Counted from the first letter of the stretch, positions 9,877 to 18,450 are shown. The stretch is 56,109 bases of DNA from Duganella phyllosphaerae (GCF_001758785.1 NZ_LROM01000024.1:1-56109); one strand, 5' to 3'. Translations and numbers: made by a program. Notes: generated by a model from the sequence alone, not told the origin.

Positions 9877-10872
9877 ATGAGCAACGTTAATCAAACCCAG
9901 GAAGTGAGCCTTTCCCGTCGTTCCGCCTTGTTCAACAGCGTCGGCGTCGCCGCTGCCGCCGTGGCGATTCCACTCACCGCCATGGCTGCAGGCACCGCCG
10001 AAGCCGCTACTGCCAAAAACGCCGGCCCGGTGAGCCACACCGTCAGCACCATCACCACCCGCGACGGCGTCGAGATCTACTACAAGGACTGGGGTCCGCG
10101 CACCGGTCAACCGGTAGTGCTGAGCCATGGCTGGCCGCTCAATGCGGACAGCTGGGAGTCCGCCGCCTTCCACCTGGCCAACAACGGCTTCCGCGTGATC
10201 ACCCATGACCGTCGTGGCCATGGCCGCTCGAGCCAGCCCTGGGACGGCAACGACATGGACCACTACGCCGACGACCTGGCGCAGCTGATCGAGACGCTGG
10301 ACCTGAACAACATCATCCTGGCCGGTTTTTCCACCGGTGGCGGTGAAGTGGCCCGCTACGTCGGCCGCCATGGCACCAAGCGCATCGCCAAGCTCGGTTT
10401 GATTTCTGCCGTACCACCGCTGATGCTCAAGACCGCCACCAACCCGGGCGGCCTGCCGATCGACGTATTCGACGGCATCCGCGCCGCATCGGTTGCCAAC
10501 CGGGCGCAGTTGTACCTGGACCTGGCTTCCGGTCCGTTCTACGGCTTCAACCGGGCTGGCGCCAAGCCGTCGCAAGGGCTGATCAACGCGTGGTACGCCC
10601 AGGGCATGCAGGCTGGTCACAAGAATACCTATGACTCGATCAAGGCATTTTCGGAAACCGACTTCCGCGACGACCTGAAAAAGTTCGACAAGCCAACCTT
10701 GGTGATCCACGGCGACGATGACCAGATCGTGCCGATCGACGCGGCCGGCAAAGCCTCGGCTGCGCTGATCAAGGGTTCCAGGCTGATCGTGTACCCGGGT
10801 GCGCCGCACGGCCTGACCGACACGCACAAGGAAAAATTCAACGCTGACTTCCTGGCGTTCGCCAAGTCCTGA
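9877..10872 (+). CDS. alpha/beta hydrolase (non-haem chloroperoxidase/esterase family), Tat-exported copy
   Basis: 331 residues. The extra N-terminus carries a twin-arginine signal (SRRSALFNS followed by a hydrophobic [15 protein letters not shown] stretch), so this copy should be exported folded to the periplasm. From about residue 53 on the protein is identical to the cytoplasmic copy at 8831, with the same Ser-Asp-His triad. AGGAGCAGATC precedes the ATG. The pair is a tandem duplication in which one copy has a different address. Confidence 0.9.
   Translation: MSNVNQTQEVSLSRRSALFNSVGVAAAAVAIPLTAMAAGTAEAATAKNAGPVSHTVSTITTRDGVEIYYKDWGPRTGQPVVLSHGWPLNADSWESAAFHLANNGFRVITHDRRGHGRSSQPWDGNDMDHYADDLAQLIETLDLNNIILAGFSTGGGEVARYVGRHGTKRIAKLGLISAVPPLMLKTATNPGGLPIDVFDGIRAASVANRAQLYLDLASGPFYGFNRAGAKPSQGLINAWYAQGMQAGHKNTYDSIKAFSETDFRDDLKKFDKPTLVIHGDDDQIVPIDAAGKASAALIKGSRLIVYPGAPHGLTDTHKEKFNADFLAFAKS
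10035..10868 (+). repeat. 834-bp direct repeat, copy 2
   Basis: Second copy of the repeat at 8854-9687. Homology ends a few bases before both stop codons, so the two 3' untranslated regions differ. Confidence 0.9.
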
Positions 10873-10900
10873 TGCGCTGATCACAGGCAGGAGCACGCCA

Positions 10901-10930
10901 CGGCGGGCCGCGAGCAATCGCTGCCCGCCG
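10901..10930. terminator. GC hairpin after hydrolase copy 2
   Basis: CGGCGGGC (10901-10908) pairs perfectly with GCCCGCCG (10923-10930), 28 bases after the stop codon. No T run follows. Confidence 0.45.
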
Positions 10931-11018
10931 GTAGTGACTGGTCGTGCGCACCCGCGTGTACATTTGGTTATTCTGTTCTACAGCCTTTATACTCGTTCCC
11001 TACCATTGGAGTCCGAGT

Positions 11019-11807
11019 ATGAAAGTCCTGGCAACAGCCGCCTTGTTGATGTTATGCGGTCATGTCTGTGCCAGCGATTGCGTGGTGCGCGTGGCATATC
11101 CCGACCGTGACCGGCCGCCGTATTACATCGGCAACGGCCCCGCCATTCCGGCGGCGCCCGGTGCTGGCGCCGAACTGCTGCGGCAGGCGTTGCGCACCAC
11201 AGGCTGCACGCCCGAGCTGGTGCGCTTGCCGCCGGCCCGCATCAAGCTCGCACTGACCAACGGCAGCATCGACTTTGCCCTGGTCGATTTGCCCGACAAC
11301 GAAACACCGTATTCGGCGCTGCCCCTTACCGCCGCCGGCGTGCCCGACGCGCGGCGCGGCATGCGCGTGACCGCCGTGGTCTATGTGCGCGCCGCCGACG
11401 CCCTGCCGGCCAGCACCGTTCCACGCGACTATTTCCGCAACCGCATCCTGGCCTCGAACCAGTCCTCGTCGCTGGGCGACCAGCTGCGCGCCGACGGCTA
11501 CAAGATCGACGACGGCGCGGCCGACGCCTTCAGCAATATGGACAAGCTGCTGCTGCGCCGCGTGGACGGCTTCACCATCGCCGTCTCCAGGCCGGATGCC
11601 GCCGACACAGCGATCGCCGGGCGCCACGGCGCCAACCTGGTCCGCCTGCCGATCCCGCTGCGCACTTCGACGGTATGGCTGTCGGCCAGCACCGCGTACC
11701 ACCAGCAGCACGGCGAGCAGGTGGAGGCGGTGTGGAACTGGTGGAGCGAGAATTCGGCGCGCAGGCTGGCGGAGTTGATGCGGGTGTATGGCAAGGCAGC
11801 ACCTTAA
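11019..11807 (+). CDS. periplasmic substrate-binding protein (SBP_bac_3-like)
   Basis: 262 residues starting at the ATG at 11019, preceded by TTGGAG; an upstream in-frame GTG (10944) has no good site. Signal peptide MKVLATAALLMLCGHVCA. The mature part resembles family 3 extracellular solute-binding proteins (RVAYPDRDRPPYYIG, GAELLRQALRTTGC, LVRLPPARIKLALTNGSIDFAL). No transporter genes lie nearby, so it may be a stand-alone sensor-like binding protein. The ligand cannot be read from the sequence. Confidence 0.75.
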   Translation: MKVLATAALLMLCGHVCASDCVVRVAYPDRDRPPYYIGNGPAIPAAPGAGAELLRQALRTTGCTPELVRLPPARIKLALTNGSIDFALVDLPDNETPYSALPLTAAGVPDARRGMRVTAVVYVRAADALPASTVPRDYFRNRILASNQSSSLGDQLRADGYKIDDGAADAFSNMDKLLLRRVDGFTIAVSRPDAADTAIAGRHGANLVRLPIPLRTSTVWLSASTAYHQQHGEQVEAVWNWWSENSARRLAELMRVYGKAAP

Positions 11808-11810
11808 CCA

Positions 11811-11832
11811 GGGGCCATTCTCATGTGGCCCC
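11811..11832. terminator. hairpin between convergent genes
   Basis: GGGGCCA (11811-11817) and TGGCCCC (11826-11832) form a perfect 7-bp stem between the convergent binding-protein and TonB-receptor genes. It could end transcription from both sides. No clear T run. Confidence 0.45.
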
Positions 11833-11849
11833 GACGCTGAGCCTCGCTC

Positions 11850-13928
11850 TTATCCTGCCCCGAACTTTTTCACCAACCCCACATACCACCGCCGCGCCAC
11901 GAAATGGTCGGCACCGCGCTGGCGCAAGGTGCTCGCGTCGGTGCGGTAGGTGCGCCGGCTGCCGTCAAAGATGTCGTTGGCGTTGACGGTCAGGCTCAGC
12001 GTGCTGCTCAGCTCGCGCTTCCAGGTGGCGTTGACGCTGCTGGTCGCGCCATAACCGCCCAGCGGCGTAATGCTTGACGACTGCCACTGGGCGTCGAGCG
12101 ACAGGTCGTCTCGTCCTGCGCGGTAACCGGCGCGCAGCTTCAGATATCCAGCCACGTCATGCTGGCGCACGTGGCCGTACAAATCGGGCGTGTCCAGTTG
12201 CACGGCATACGCGCCGCCGTCCAGCCCCAGGCGCAGCGCGGGTAATGGGGACGGCGATTGCGTCCAGTCGAGCGAGCCACTCACGCCGGTGGAGCTGGCG
12301 CGGCCGCCATTCTGGCGCGACGTGACCAGCACGTTGTCGTTGGTAAAACTGCGGGCCTCGATGACCGTTGCGCGGCTGACCCGGTGGAAGGCGCCCACGC
12401 TGGCGTTCACTTTTCCGGCTTGCACGTTCGCGCCCAGTTCCCACGAGGTGAGCCGTTGCGGTTGCAGGCCGGGATTGCCACGGCTGAGGTTTTGCGCATC
12501 GATATAGGTGATGAACGGATTGAGGTCGCGCGGATCGGGCCGTTGCAAGCTGCGGCGGTAGCCGAGCGTGAGATCGATTTTGTCGCTCAGCGCATAGATG
12601 CCGTGCAGGCTGGGATTGAACGCCTGCCAGCGCCCGGTTTGCGGCGCACCTTGCGCCGGCGTGATGCGCAGCGCCATGTGCTCGAGGCGGCCACCGAGCA
12701 GCACTTCCCAGCGCCCGCGCCTGATCTTGTCGGTGAGATAGGCAGCGGAGAGCCTGGTGGTTACCTTGTAGCGATTGGTGGTGGCGGGGTCGGGCGTTTC
12801 GGTCCCGGCTGCGCGGTCGACCGCCGCCTGGTAGTTGGCGAGATCGTTGACTTCATCCTGCACATCGACGCCCATGCCCCATTGGCCGGATTCGGCGGCG
12901 CGGGTCCAGTCCAGCGTGGCCTGGTCGAGTTGGCGCGCGGCCCTGGTTGCGCCGCGGCTGTCGCTGCTGGCGCGCAGCGGTTCCACATAAACGTCGCGGT
13001 ACGATTTATCGACCAGGGTACGCGTGCTGCTGCGTGCCAGCACGGCCTTGAGCACCGAGCCTTGGCCCTGGCGGGTATAGGCGAGACTGGCGTCGTGGTC
13101 GGACTGCTCGTTGGGCCCGGTGGAGATGCGGTGGAAGATCGTTTGTTCGGCGCCGGTGGTGTTGAGCACATCGAGCCATGGCCGTGAGCGGCGCTGGTTG
13201 TAATGCGCAGACATGCTCAGGCTGTCGGCAGCGCTGAGCGCGTAGTCGACGCCCAGGCCGGCACTGTGCACGATGCGGCGCACGAACACCGACGAGGTCT
13301 GCCTGGTCTGTCCGGTGGCGCCGTCCTGCGGGTTGTTCCAGTCAACCGTGGACTCGCGGAATTTTTGCGTGCCATCGCGCCGGTATGCCAGGCTGCCGTT
13401 GACGCTGAGCTTGCCGGAGGTGACGTCGCCCGAAGCACCGGCATTCCACAGCCCTTGATCGGCTGCGCTGGCACGCAATTGCGCATGCGCGCCCGGCTGG
13501 CGCTGGCGCTTCAAGACGATATTGACGATGGCGCCGCCATTGGCGTTGTAGGCCGCCGACGGATTGGTGATCACTTCCACGCTGGCGATGTCGGCGCCGT
13601 TCATGGTCTGCAGCGCCACGGCCCGCTCGTCGCCGGCCAGCATGGCGCTGGGCTTGCCATCGACCAGTACCGTGACGTTGGTATTGCCGCGCACCGCGAT
13701 GCGGCCGTCGGCGGCAACCGATACTTCCGGCGTCGATTGCAAGACATCCTGGGCCGTGCCGTTTTGCGCCCTGGCCATGGTGGCGACATCCACCACGGTC
13801 TTGTCCACCTTGCGGACCACGGTGTCCTTGCTGGCGGTGATGGTCACGCTTGGTGTGTCGGCCTCCTGCGCGCACGCGACCGCAGGCAACGCCGCCAGGC
13901 CCAGCACCACCAGCAGGGACGGTTTCAT
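11850..13928 (-). CDS. TonB-dependent outer-membrane receptor
   Basis: 692 residues. Signal peptide (MKPSLLVVLGLAALPAVACA), plug domain (TVVDVATMARAQNGTAQDVLQSTPEVSV ... VRGNTNVTVLVDGKPS ... ASVEVITNPSAAYNANGGAIVNIVLK) and a long beta-barrel of the OMP_b-brl_3 type, ending in an aromatic strand (ARRWYVGLVKKFGAG). It should import a large substrate across the outer membrane with TonB. Its ATG overlaps the stop of the upstream M56/class D beta-lactamase gene by one base (TGATG), so it is translationally coupled to a BlaI-controlled operon, which is unusual for this family. Substrate unknown. Confidence 0.9.
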   Translation of the reverse strand: MKPSLLVVLGLAALPAVACAQEADTPSVTITASKDTVVRKVDKTVVDVATMARAQNGTAQDVLQSTPEVSVAADGRIAVRGNTNVTVLVDGKPSAMLAGDERAVALQTMNGADIASVEVITNPSAAYNANGGAIVNIVLKRQRQPGAHAQLRASAADQGLWNAGASGDVTSGKLSVNGSLAYRRDGTQKFRESTVDWNNPQDGATGQTRQTSSVFVRRIVHSAGLGVDYALSAADSLSMSAHYNQRRSRPWLDVLNTTGAEQTIFHRISTGPNEQSDHDASLAYTRQGQGSVLKAVLARSSTRTLVDKSYRDVYVEPLRASSDSRGATRAARQLDQATLDWTRAAESGQWGMGVDVQDEVNDLANYQAAVDRAAGTETPDPATTNRYKVTTRLSAAYLTDKIRRGRWEVLLGGRLEHMALRITPAQGAPQTGRWQAFNPSLHGIYALSDKIDLTLGYRRSLQRPDPRDLNPFITYIDAQNLSRGNPGLQPQRLTSWELGANVQAGKVNASVGAFHRVSRATVIEARSFTNDNVLVTSRQNGGRASSTGVSGSLDWTQSPSPLPALRLGLDGGAYAVQLDTPDLYGHVRQHDVAGYLKLRAGYRAGRDDLSLDAQWQSSSITPLGGYGATSSVNATWKRELSSTLSLTVNANDIFDGSRRTYRTDASTLRQRGADHFVARRWYVGLVKKFGAG

Positions 13929-15826
13929 CAGAGCGTGCGCTGCGCCAACTCGCCCAGGAATGCCTGGCGTGTCTTCAGCCCGGCATAGCTGTTCGAGTCG
14001 GCCGGGTATTGCATCAGCCGCGCGAACACCAGCTTGCGGCCATCCTTGATGGTCCAGCCGACGAACCAGCCGATATAGTTGTCCTTGTCCGCGCTGCCGT
14101 CGGCCAGCCGCACCGGTGCGGTGCCGGTCTTGCCGTGCACTTCCCAGCCGTTCGGCGTTTCCTCGACCTTGAGCAGGCGCGCCGTCACGTCGTACGCCTG
14201 CGGCGACAGCGCCAGTTCGCGGTTGACCACTTTGCGCAGGAACTCGGTCTGCTGTTGCGGTGTAATGCGCAGCGTGGGCGACAGTTCGGACACCGCGACC
14301 GCATCGGCCACGCCGGCCACGCTGGCAAGCGTACGGTTACCGTAATCGAACGCCCGCACATAGTTCCGTACGCTGGCCGCACCGAGGCGCTTGGTCACTT
14401 GCTGCGAATACCAGACGATCGACTCGCGCAGCCAGCCGGCCGGATCGGTGCCATGGCGCCAGCCCGGATTGCTCGATGCATAGCTGGCCTTGTACGGCAG
14501 GTAGGGTGCGTGGTCGTCGCGCAGCACGCCGCTGTCGAACCCCATCAGGCTGATGGCGATCTTGAACGTGGAGGCGGGCGTGACGCTCGCATCGCACGTA
14601 CCCTCGCGCACCAGAGCCACGCCGCTGGCGGCATCGACCAGCATGGTGCAGTCGAGCGATGCCGGTGTTGTTGCGGCGGCTGGCGGTGCTGTGGTATCAG
14701 GGCTGTGCTGCGCCGGGTTGTGGCCGGCCAGCAAGCGCGCTGGCTCGATGACCGGCTCGGCCGCCTGCCAGGCCAGTGCCGGTTGCAGCGCGAAGTTGGC
14801 CAGCGCCACCGCCGCCAGGCTGGCCAGCGCAACCCAGCGAGGCCAGGCGCGCGCAGTGGCGGGTGTTCGGATCAGGCCGATGCGCGCGGCCAGCGTGGGC
14901 GCATCGGTGCGGGCACTGCCGGCATCGCTGGCGCCGAACGCCAGCGCCATGCCGGCCGGGCGGCATTGAAGTTTCAGCTGCGCCACCAGCGCCGCCGCAT
15001 ACGCCTTGCGCTCGGCTGATGGACGGCCGCGCAGCACATCGCGGTCGCAACCGAATTCCTGCGCCCAGCCCAGGCGCGCACCGAGCAGGCGCATGAAGGG
15101 GTTGAACCAGAACAGGCTTTGCAGCAGGAGGGCAGCGGCGCTCCAGTGCAGGTCGCGGCGACGCCAGTGGGTCAGTTCGTGCTCGACGATCAGTTGCTGC
15201 TGGAGCGTATCGAAGCCACGCAAATGGCGTGGCAACAGCAGGCGTGGCCGGAACAGGCCCAGCAACATCGGCGACATCGGCACATCGACTTCGACCACGG
15301 CCAGCGGTACCTGCGTCCTGCTATGCTGCGCAAAACCTTTATGCTCGGATACCGCCAGCGGCAGGCCACTGGCGGCCAAGCCATCGAGCAAGCGCTGGGC
15401 GCGGCGCCAGCGCCACAATGCGTGGACCAGTCCCAGCAGGTACAACACCAGCCAGGCACGGCCGGCATCGCGCGCCCACGCCGACAGCGGCCGCTCGGTG
15501 GCGGCAGACGCCAGCGCCAACACCGGCGCGGCCGCCGCCTGCGCTGGCGGCACGGCTGGCATAGGGGCCGCTGGCGCCGCCTCCTGTTCGACGATCTCGA
15601 TGATCGGCATCACCCGCAAGCCTTCGTCCGGCGGCAACAGCATCGCCAGGAACACCGCCGCCACCGCCACTTGCCCGCACAGCCACAGCGAACGCTGCTG
15701 CGCCAGCGCCGGCAGGGTGCGCCGGCACAGCACCGCCACCGCCCACACCGCGCCGCCAGCCGCCAGCGAACCGGCGGCGGCCAGCAGCAGGCGTGCCAGT
15801 ACGACGTCGAGATCGATCGGCATCAT
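13928..15826 (-). CDS. BlaR1-type fusion: M56 metallopeptidase plus class D beta-lactamase/sensor domain
   Basis: 632 residues. The N-terminal half has membrane helices (about 8-30, 38-58, 100-115, 300-320) around an M56 zinc-peptidase domain with HELTH and a downstream CDRDVL. The C-terminal 240 residues are a class D (OXA-type) domain: the active-site motif STFK, SIV, YGN and KTG are all present, with IGWFVGW typical of OXA folds. BlaR1 proteins use such a domain to sense beta-lactams and then cleave BlaI. All catalytic motifs look intact, so it could also hydrolyse drug slowly. The start overlaps the blaI stop (ATGA). The longer in-frame extension upstream would lie inside blaI and is rejected. 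Confidence 0.85.
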   Translation of the reverse strand: MMPIDLDVVLARLLLAAAGSLAAGGAVWAVAVLCRRTLPALAQQRSLWLCGQVAVAAVFLAMLLPPDEGLRVMPIIEIVEQEAAPAAPMPAVPPAQAAAAPVLALASAATERPLSAWARDAGRAWLVLYLLGLVHALWRWRRAQRLLDGLAASGLPLAVSEHKGFAQHSRTQVPLAVVEVDVPMSPMLLGLFRPRLLLPRHLRGFDTLQQQLIVEHELTHWRRRDLHWSAAALLLQSLFWFNPFMRLLGARLGWAQEFGCDRDVLRGRPSAERKAYAAALVAQLKLQCRPAGMALAFGASDAGSARTDAPTLAARIGLIRTPATARAWPRWVALASLAAVALANFALQPALAWQAAEPVIEPARLLAGHNPAQHSPDTTAPPAAATTPASLDCTMLVDAASGVALVREGTCDASVTPASTFKIAISLMGFDSGVLRDDHAPYLPYKASYASSNPGWRHGTDPAGWLRESIVWYSQQVTKRLGAASVRNYVRAFDYGNRTLASVAGVADAVAVSELSPTLRITPQQQTEFLRKVVNRELALSPQAYDVTARLLKVEETPNGWEVHGKTGTAPVRLADGSADKDNYIGWFVGWTIKDGRKLVFARLMQYPADSNSYAGLKTRQAFLGELAQRTL

Positions 15827-16215
15827 GGCGCACCGTCCGCGCCATCGACGTCTTCGGGCCAGTGTTGCAGCAGTTGCTCGAGCTGATCGAGCTCCTGCTC
15901 GTCCACCAGCTTGCTGCCGGTGAACATCATCACCGGCAACGGCGTATCGATCTCCATCACGCGCTTGCCGAAGTCGCGCGCGAAGGCGGCCAGCGTATCG
16001 ACCTTTTCCAGCACCGCCTCGTAGACCTGCACCCCGTGGCGCACCCGCTGCGTCACCATGCGTTTTTCCAGCATGCGTTCGAGCGTCTTGCGCGTGGAAG
16101 AATAGGTCCAGCCCAGCTCTTCTTCGACATGCTCGTGCAATTCGCGCGCGCTCAGGGGCTGGTGGCGCCACAGGGCTTTGAGCAGGGCCAGTTCGGTCAT
16201 GGATGGGGTGGACAT
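15823..16215 (-). CDS. blaI: BlaI/MecI-family transcriptional repressor
   Basis: 130 residues with the penicillinase-repressor winged helix (MTELALLKALWRHQPLSARELHEHVEEELGWTYSSTRKTLERMLEKRMVTQRV) and a dimerising C-terminal tail. I start it at 16215 because the longer frame runs through the operator and promoter. First gene of a three-gene coupled operon (BlaI, M56/OXA sensor, TonB receptor) and probably self-repressed at 16248-16263. The sensor presumably inactivates it by proteolysis. Confidence 0.9.
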   Translation of the reverse strand: MSTPSMTELALLKALWRHQPLSARELHEHVEEELGWTYSSTRKTLERMLEKRMVTQRVRHGVQVYEAVLEKVDTLAAFARDFGKRVMEIDTPLPVMMFTGSKLVDEQELDQLEQLLQHWPEDVDGADGAP

Positions 16216-16234
16216 GGTGGGCTTTCTTGTGACG

Positions 16235-16263
16235 AGTATGGCAATGATGTGACAGATGTCACA
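16235..16263 (-). promoter_or_regulatory. BlaI operator overlapping the operon promoter
   Basis: TGTGACA (16248-16254) and TGTCACA (16257-16263) form a perfect 7-base inverted repeat with a 2-base centre, containing the TGACA/TGTCA half-sites expected for BlaI-type repressors. On the minus strand a GTGACA -35-like hexamer (16262-16257) inside the dyad is followed after 16 bases by a CATACT -10-like hexamer (16240-16235), so repressor binding would cover the promoter. Confidence 0.6.
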
Positions 16264-16389
16264 TGGCGTCAAGCATTTGCCTCCATATTCTCCGGAATCT
16301 TACTGTTATCTTCCTTTATCCAGAAACGGATAAAGGTATCCATTCTTGGATAATTCAGGATAAAGCCCTGAGCAGCTGGCGACCTGATC

Positions 16390-16600
16390 GCGACTGCGAT
16401 CGGCAAGAGCTCGGTAAACACATCGGCATCGTTGCGTGCCGTGCCAAAGCAGCCGGACTGGACCAGGTGACCATCGCCGGGACCTTGCGCATCGACACCA
16501 GCAAGATAGGCGAGCTCAATGCCCTGACTCTGCATGAAGCCCTGCGTGTGCTTGCCGACAGTCAGCGAATCAAAGTTTTAGACGTCTTTGGACGGGGCTT
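16390..16600 (+). pseudogene. degenerate XRE-type HTH remnant
   Basis: The + frame here reads RAKAAGLDQVTIAGTLRI followed by NALTLHEALRVLADSQRIKV, which resembles the helix-turn-helix and tail of XRE-type antitoxins (GLTQ..iA..Lgi ... l..fsLdtLi..LaalG..V). No convincing start codon or full domain is present, and the frame continues into the antisense of higA. It may be a decayed antitoxin, but this is a weak call. The rest of 16264-16688 shows no gene I can support. Confidence 0.25.
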
Positions 16601-16688
16601 TGGACTTTTTTGCAGCACCAGCCGAGTGCCGGGCTCTTGCTTGCTGGAGATGACGCTGCCATTAGTCAGCGTGGTAGAGCAGTGGGGC

Positions 16689-17000
16689 TTAGACTGCCAG
16701 TGGTGCCGGCTGAACCTTCATGGGGACATTGACGAAACGTTGCGCAGCCTGCCATACGTCGTATGCGCTTTGTTCTGCTAACCAGAGACGAGCTTCCCCG
16801 CCCCGCTCCACGCCTAACCAAGCCTCAATGCGCAGAGCCATTTCAGGCGAGATTGCGGCGTGGCCGTTGAGAACGCGCGACAGCGTAACGCGATTCACAT
16901 CCAACTGCTGCGCAGCCTCAGTCACCGACAAGCCCAGCGCAGGCAGAACGTCATCGTGCAGCGTCAGCCCCGGATGTGGCGGGTTAAACATGCGTGCCAT
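16689..17000 (-). CDS. higA: HigA-family addiction-module antidote protein, orphan
   Basis: 103 residues. HPGLTLHDDVLPALGLSVTEAAQQLDVNRVTLSRVLNGHAAISPEMALRIEAWLG is the canonical HigA helix-turn-helix. GAGGAAAAATATC precedes the ATG at 17000. In higBA modules the toxin gene lies directly upstream, but I see no RelE/HigB-like frame in 17001-17300, so it is probably an orphan antitoxin. Confidence 0.85.
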   Translation of the reverse strand: MARMFNPPHPGLTLHDDVLPALGLSVTEAAQQLDVNRVTLSRVLNGHAAISPEMALRIEAWLGVERGGEARLWLAEQSAYDVWQAAQRFVNVPMKVQPAPLAV

Positions 17001-17030
17001 GATATTTTTCCTCAATGATAATCTACAAGT

Positions 17031-17165
17031 ATGATCGATGAACTACTGGAAAAGTTGTTGGACCATTTGAACAGACCGCTGACTGCCTGTCGGCGTTGGT
17101 GCGCGGTTGCCATTGCTGCGTGGCTGTGTGGCAGTCGCAGTGCATCATTTTTAAGTAAGGGGTGA
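17031..17165 (+). CDS. possible 44-residue small protein
   Basis: An ATG frame divergent from higA (MIDELLEKLLDHLNRPL...) with an amphipathic start and a short hydrophobic core (WCAVAIAAWLCG). No ribosome-binding site is visible. It may be a chance frame in the higA promoter region; nothing else is apparent between 17001 and 17218. Confidence 0.2.
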   Translation: MIDELLEKLLDHLNRPLTACRRWCAVAIAAWLCGSRSASFLSKG

Positions 17166-17218
17166 TATGATCAAGCCACTGGTTACGGCGCCCTGAACAT
17201 TCTCATTGCGATATTTTT

Positions 17219-17602
17219 ATGAGCAGCGATGAACAGCATAAAGGCAATCACGGCGGTGCAGAGATTTTTTCAGCGCTTGCCGATCGTCGCCTTGCCAAGC
17301 ATGAGCCGATTGCACGTGCGTTACGGTCAGCATCCTGCGCTGTCGTGAACGAAATAATCTTCTTGGCGTACGACCAGATATGTTTGTGGGAGAAGGATGC
17401 ACTTTGCAGCAAGGATTACATCGACGCTTGGCGCGACCTTCTCAAAAGCCCCGCTGCTGCTGCCTCCATGCTGGAAGAACGATCACCACGTGCAGCAGCG
17501 TTACGCCAGAACTCACCCTTTGTCGCGACCGTCCGGAAATTGCAGGCGTCGGCTGATGAGAGAAATAGAGATTTGCATGTATACCCTCTGAGTGGGGAGT
17601 GA
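17219..17602 (+). CDS. hypothetical protein
   Basis: 127 residues, soluble, with no recognised domain. It has plausible composition throughout and is followed 62 bases later by a strong terminator, which supports a real transcript. The start is uncertain because no clear ribosome-binding site precedes the ATG at 17219. Confidence 0.45.
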   Translation: MSSDEQHKGNHGGAEIFSALADRRLAKHEPIARALRSASCAVVNEIIFLAYDQICLWEKDALCSKDYIDAWRDLLKSPAAAASMLEERSPRAAALRQNSPFVATVRKLQASADERNRDLHVYPLSGE

Positions 17603-17663
17603 CCCGAGCGGATGAAGCAGTCTAACTGATGATCCCAACCGGCTCGCTCCCCCAGTTACCTGA

Positions 17664-17697
17664 AGGCAAGCCCTGCTTTTGCGGGGCTTGCCTTTTT
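17664..17697 (+). terminator. Rho-independent terminator
   Basis: GGCAAGCCC (17665-17673) pairs perfectly with GGGCTTGCC (17684-17692) and five T follow. It ends the transcript of the 127-residue gene. The DarT remnant begins just after it, so this may be a recombination joint. Confidence 0.85.
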
Positions 17698-17730
17698 GGC
17701 TGTTGCTGCCGGCGCGGTGGGCTGCAGCGA

Positions 17731-17895
17731 TTGAATCCGAAGATGACCGAATTCCTGGTTGCCGATCGTTTTCCGGGTTCCGCCCTGATCGGCATCGGTT
17801 GTGAACACCGCGAGACGGCTGAAATGGCTCGTCAGATTGTCGCTCCATATTATCCGGACCTGCCCGTCAAAGTTTTTTGAGAGTGGTACTCCTGA
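17731..17895 (+). pseudogene. C-terminal remnant of a DarT-type DNA ADP-ribosyltransferase toxin
   Basis: The frame reads NPKMTEFLVADRFPGSALIGIGC..., then VKVF, a TGA (17878-17880), then EWYS and a second TGA. This matches the last ~50 residues of DarT/DUF4433 proteins (motifs EFLV..FPW..V.rIG and a V.V...WYY end). Everything upstream, including the NAD-binding and catalytic parts, is missing; the segment begins shortly after a terminator. The internal TGA breaks the usual terminal motif. It lies directly before a DarG-like macrodomain gene, which is the normal darTG order. Identification is by family memory, not a search. Confidence 0.55.
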
Positions 17896-17896
17896 C

Positions 17897-18388
17897 ATGC
17901 TGCACATCTCAACTGGAAATCTCCTCAATGCCGACGTGGACGCACTGGTCAATACCGTCAACACGGAAGGCGTTATGGGCAAAGGTATCGCGCTGCAATT
18001 CAAGCAGGCCTACCCGGCGATGTTCCGCGCCTACGCCGTGGCCTGCAAGGCGCGCGAGGTACAGTTGGGCCGGGTCCACATCTACGATCTCGGTGGCCTG
18101 GTGGGCGGGCCGCGCTGGATCATCAATTTCCCCACCAAGGGGCATTGGAAGTCGAAAAGCCGCATCGAGGATATCGCGAAGGGTTTGCTGGACTTGACGG
18201 CCAAGGTGCGCGAGCGGGGCATACGCTCCATCGCTGTTCCGCCCCTCGGTTGCGGCTATGGCGGCCTAGACTGGGCTGACGTGAGCCCACTCATCTTCGA
18301 TGCCTTTAGCAAAATGCCGGAGGTGAATGTGAAAATCTATCCGCCTGTGGGAGCGCCAGCTGTTGAAACGGCGACCATGCGAATCTAG
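17897..18388 (+). CDS. DarG-like macrodomain protein (ADP-ribosylglycohydrolase antitoxin domain only)
   Basis: 163 residues forming a single macrodomain: GNLLNADVDALVNTVNTEG, VMGKGIALQFKQAYP, INFPTKGHWKSKSRIEDI and IAVPPLGCGYGGLDW are DarG-type signature segments. DarG removes ADP-ribose from DNA and normally has a second, DarT-binding domain of similar size, which is absent here. It starts one base after the second stop of the DarT remnant. So the toxin is lost and the enzymatic antidote domain remains, possibly free to act against incoming DarT. Confidence 0.8.
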   Translation: MLHISTGNLLNADVDALVNTVNTEGVMGKGIALQFKQAYPAMFRAYAVACKAREVQLGRVHIYDLGGLVGGPRWIINFPTKGHWKSKSRIEDIAKGLLDLTAKVRERGIRSIAVPPLGCGYGGLDWADVSPLIFDAFSKMPEVNVKIYPPVGAPAVETATMRI

Positions 18389-18450
18389 CGCCCCGGTATG
18401 ACGACAGCTGGAACAATTGCTCGTGATGGATTTACCGTAAGCATGAACGT

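Noticed and set aside
15827..16171. N-terminal extension of the M56/OXA fusion across blaI
   Set aside because: The added ~115 residues are Arg/Ala-rich antisense-like sequence in another frame of blaI. The ATGA overlap at 15826 gives the normal start.
16264..16781. 172-codon + strand gene opposite higA
   Set aside because: The frame has no good start signal, its second half is the antisense of higA, and only a ~60-residue stretch has HTH-like character, so it is listed only as a possible remnant.
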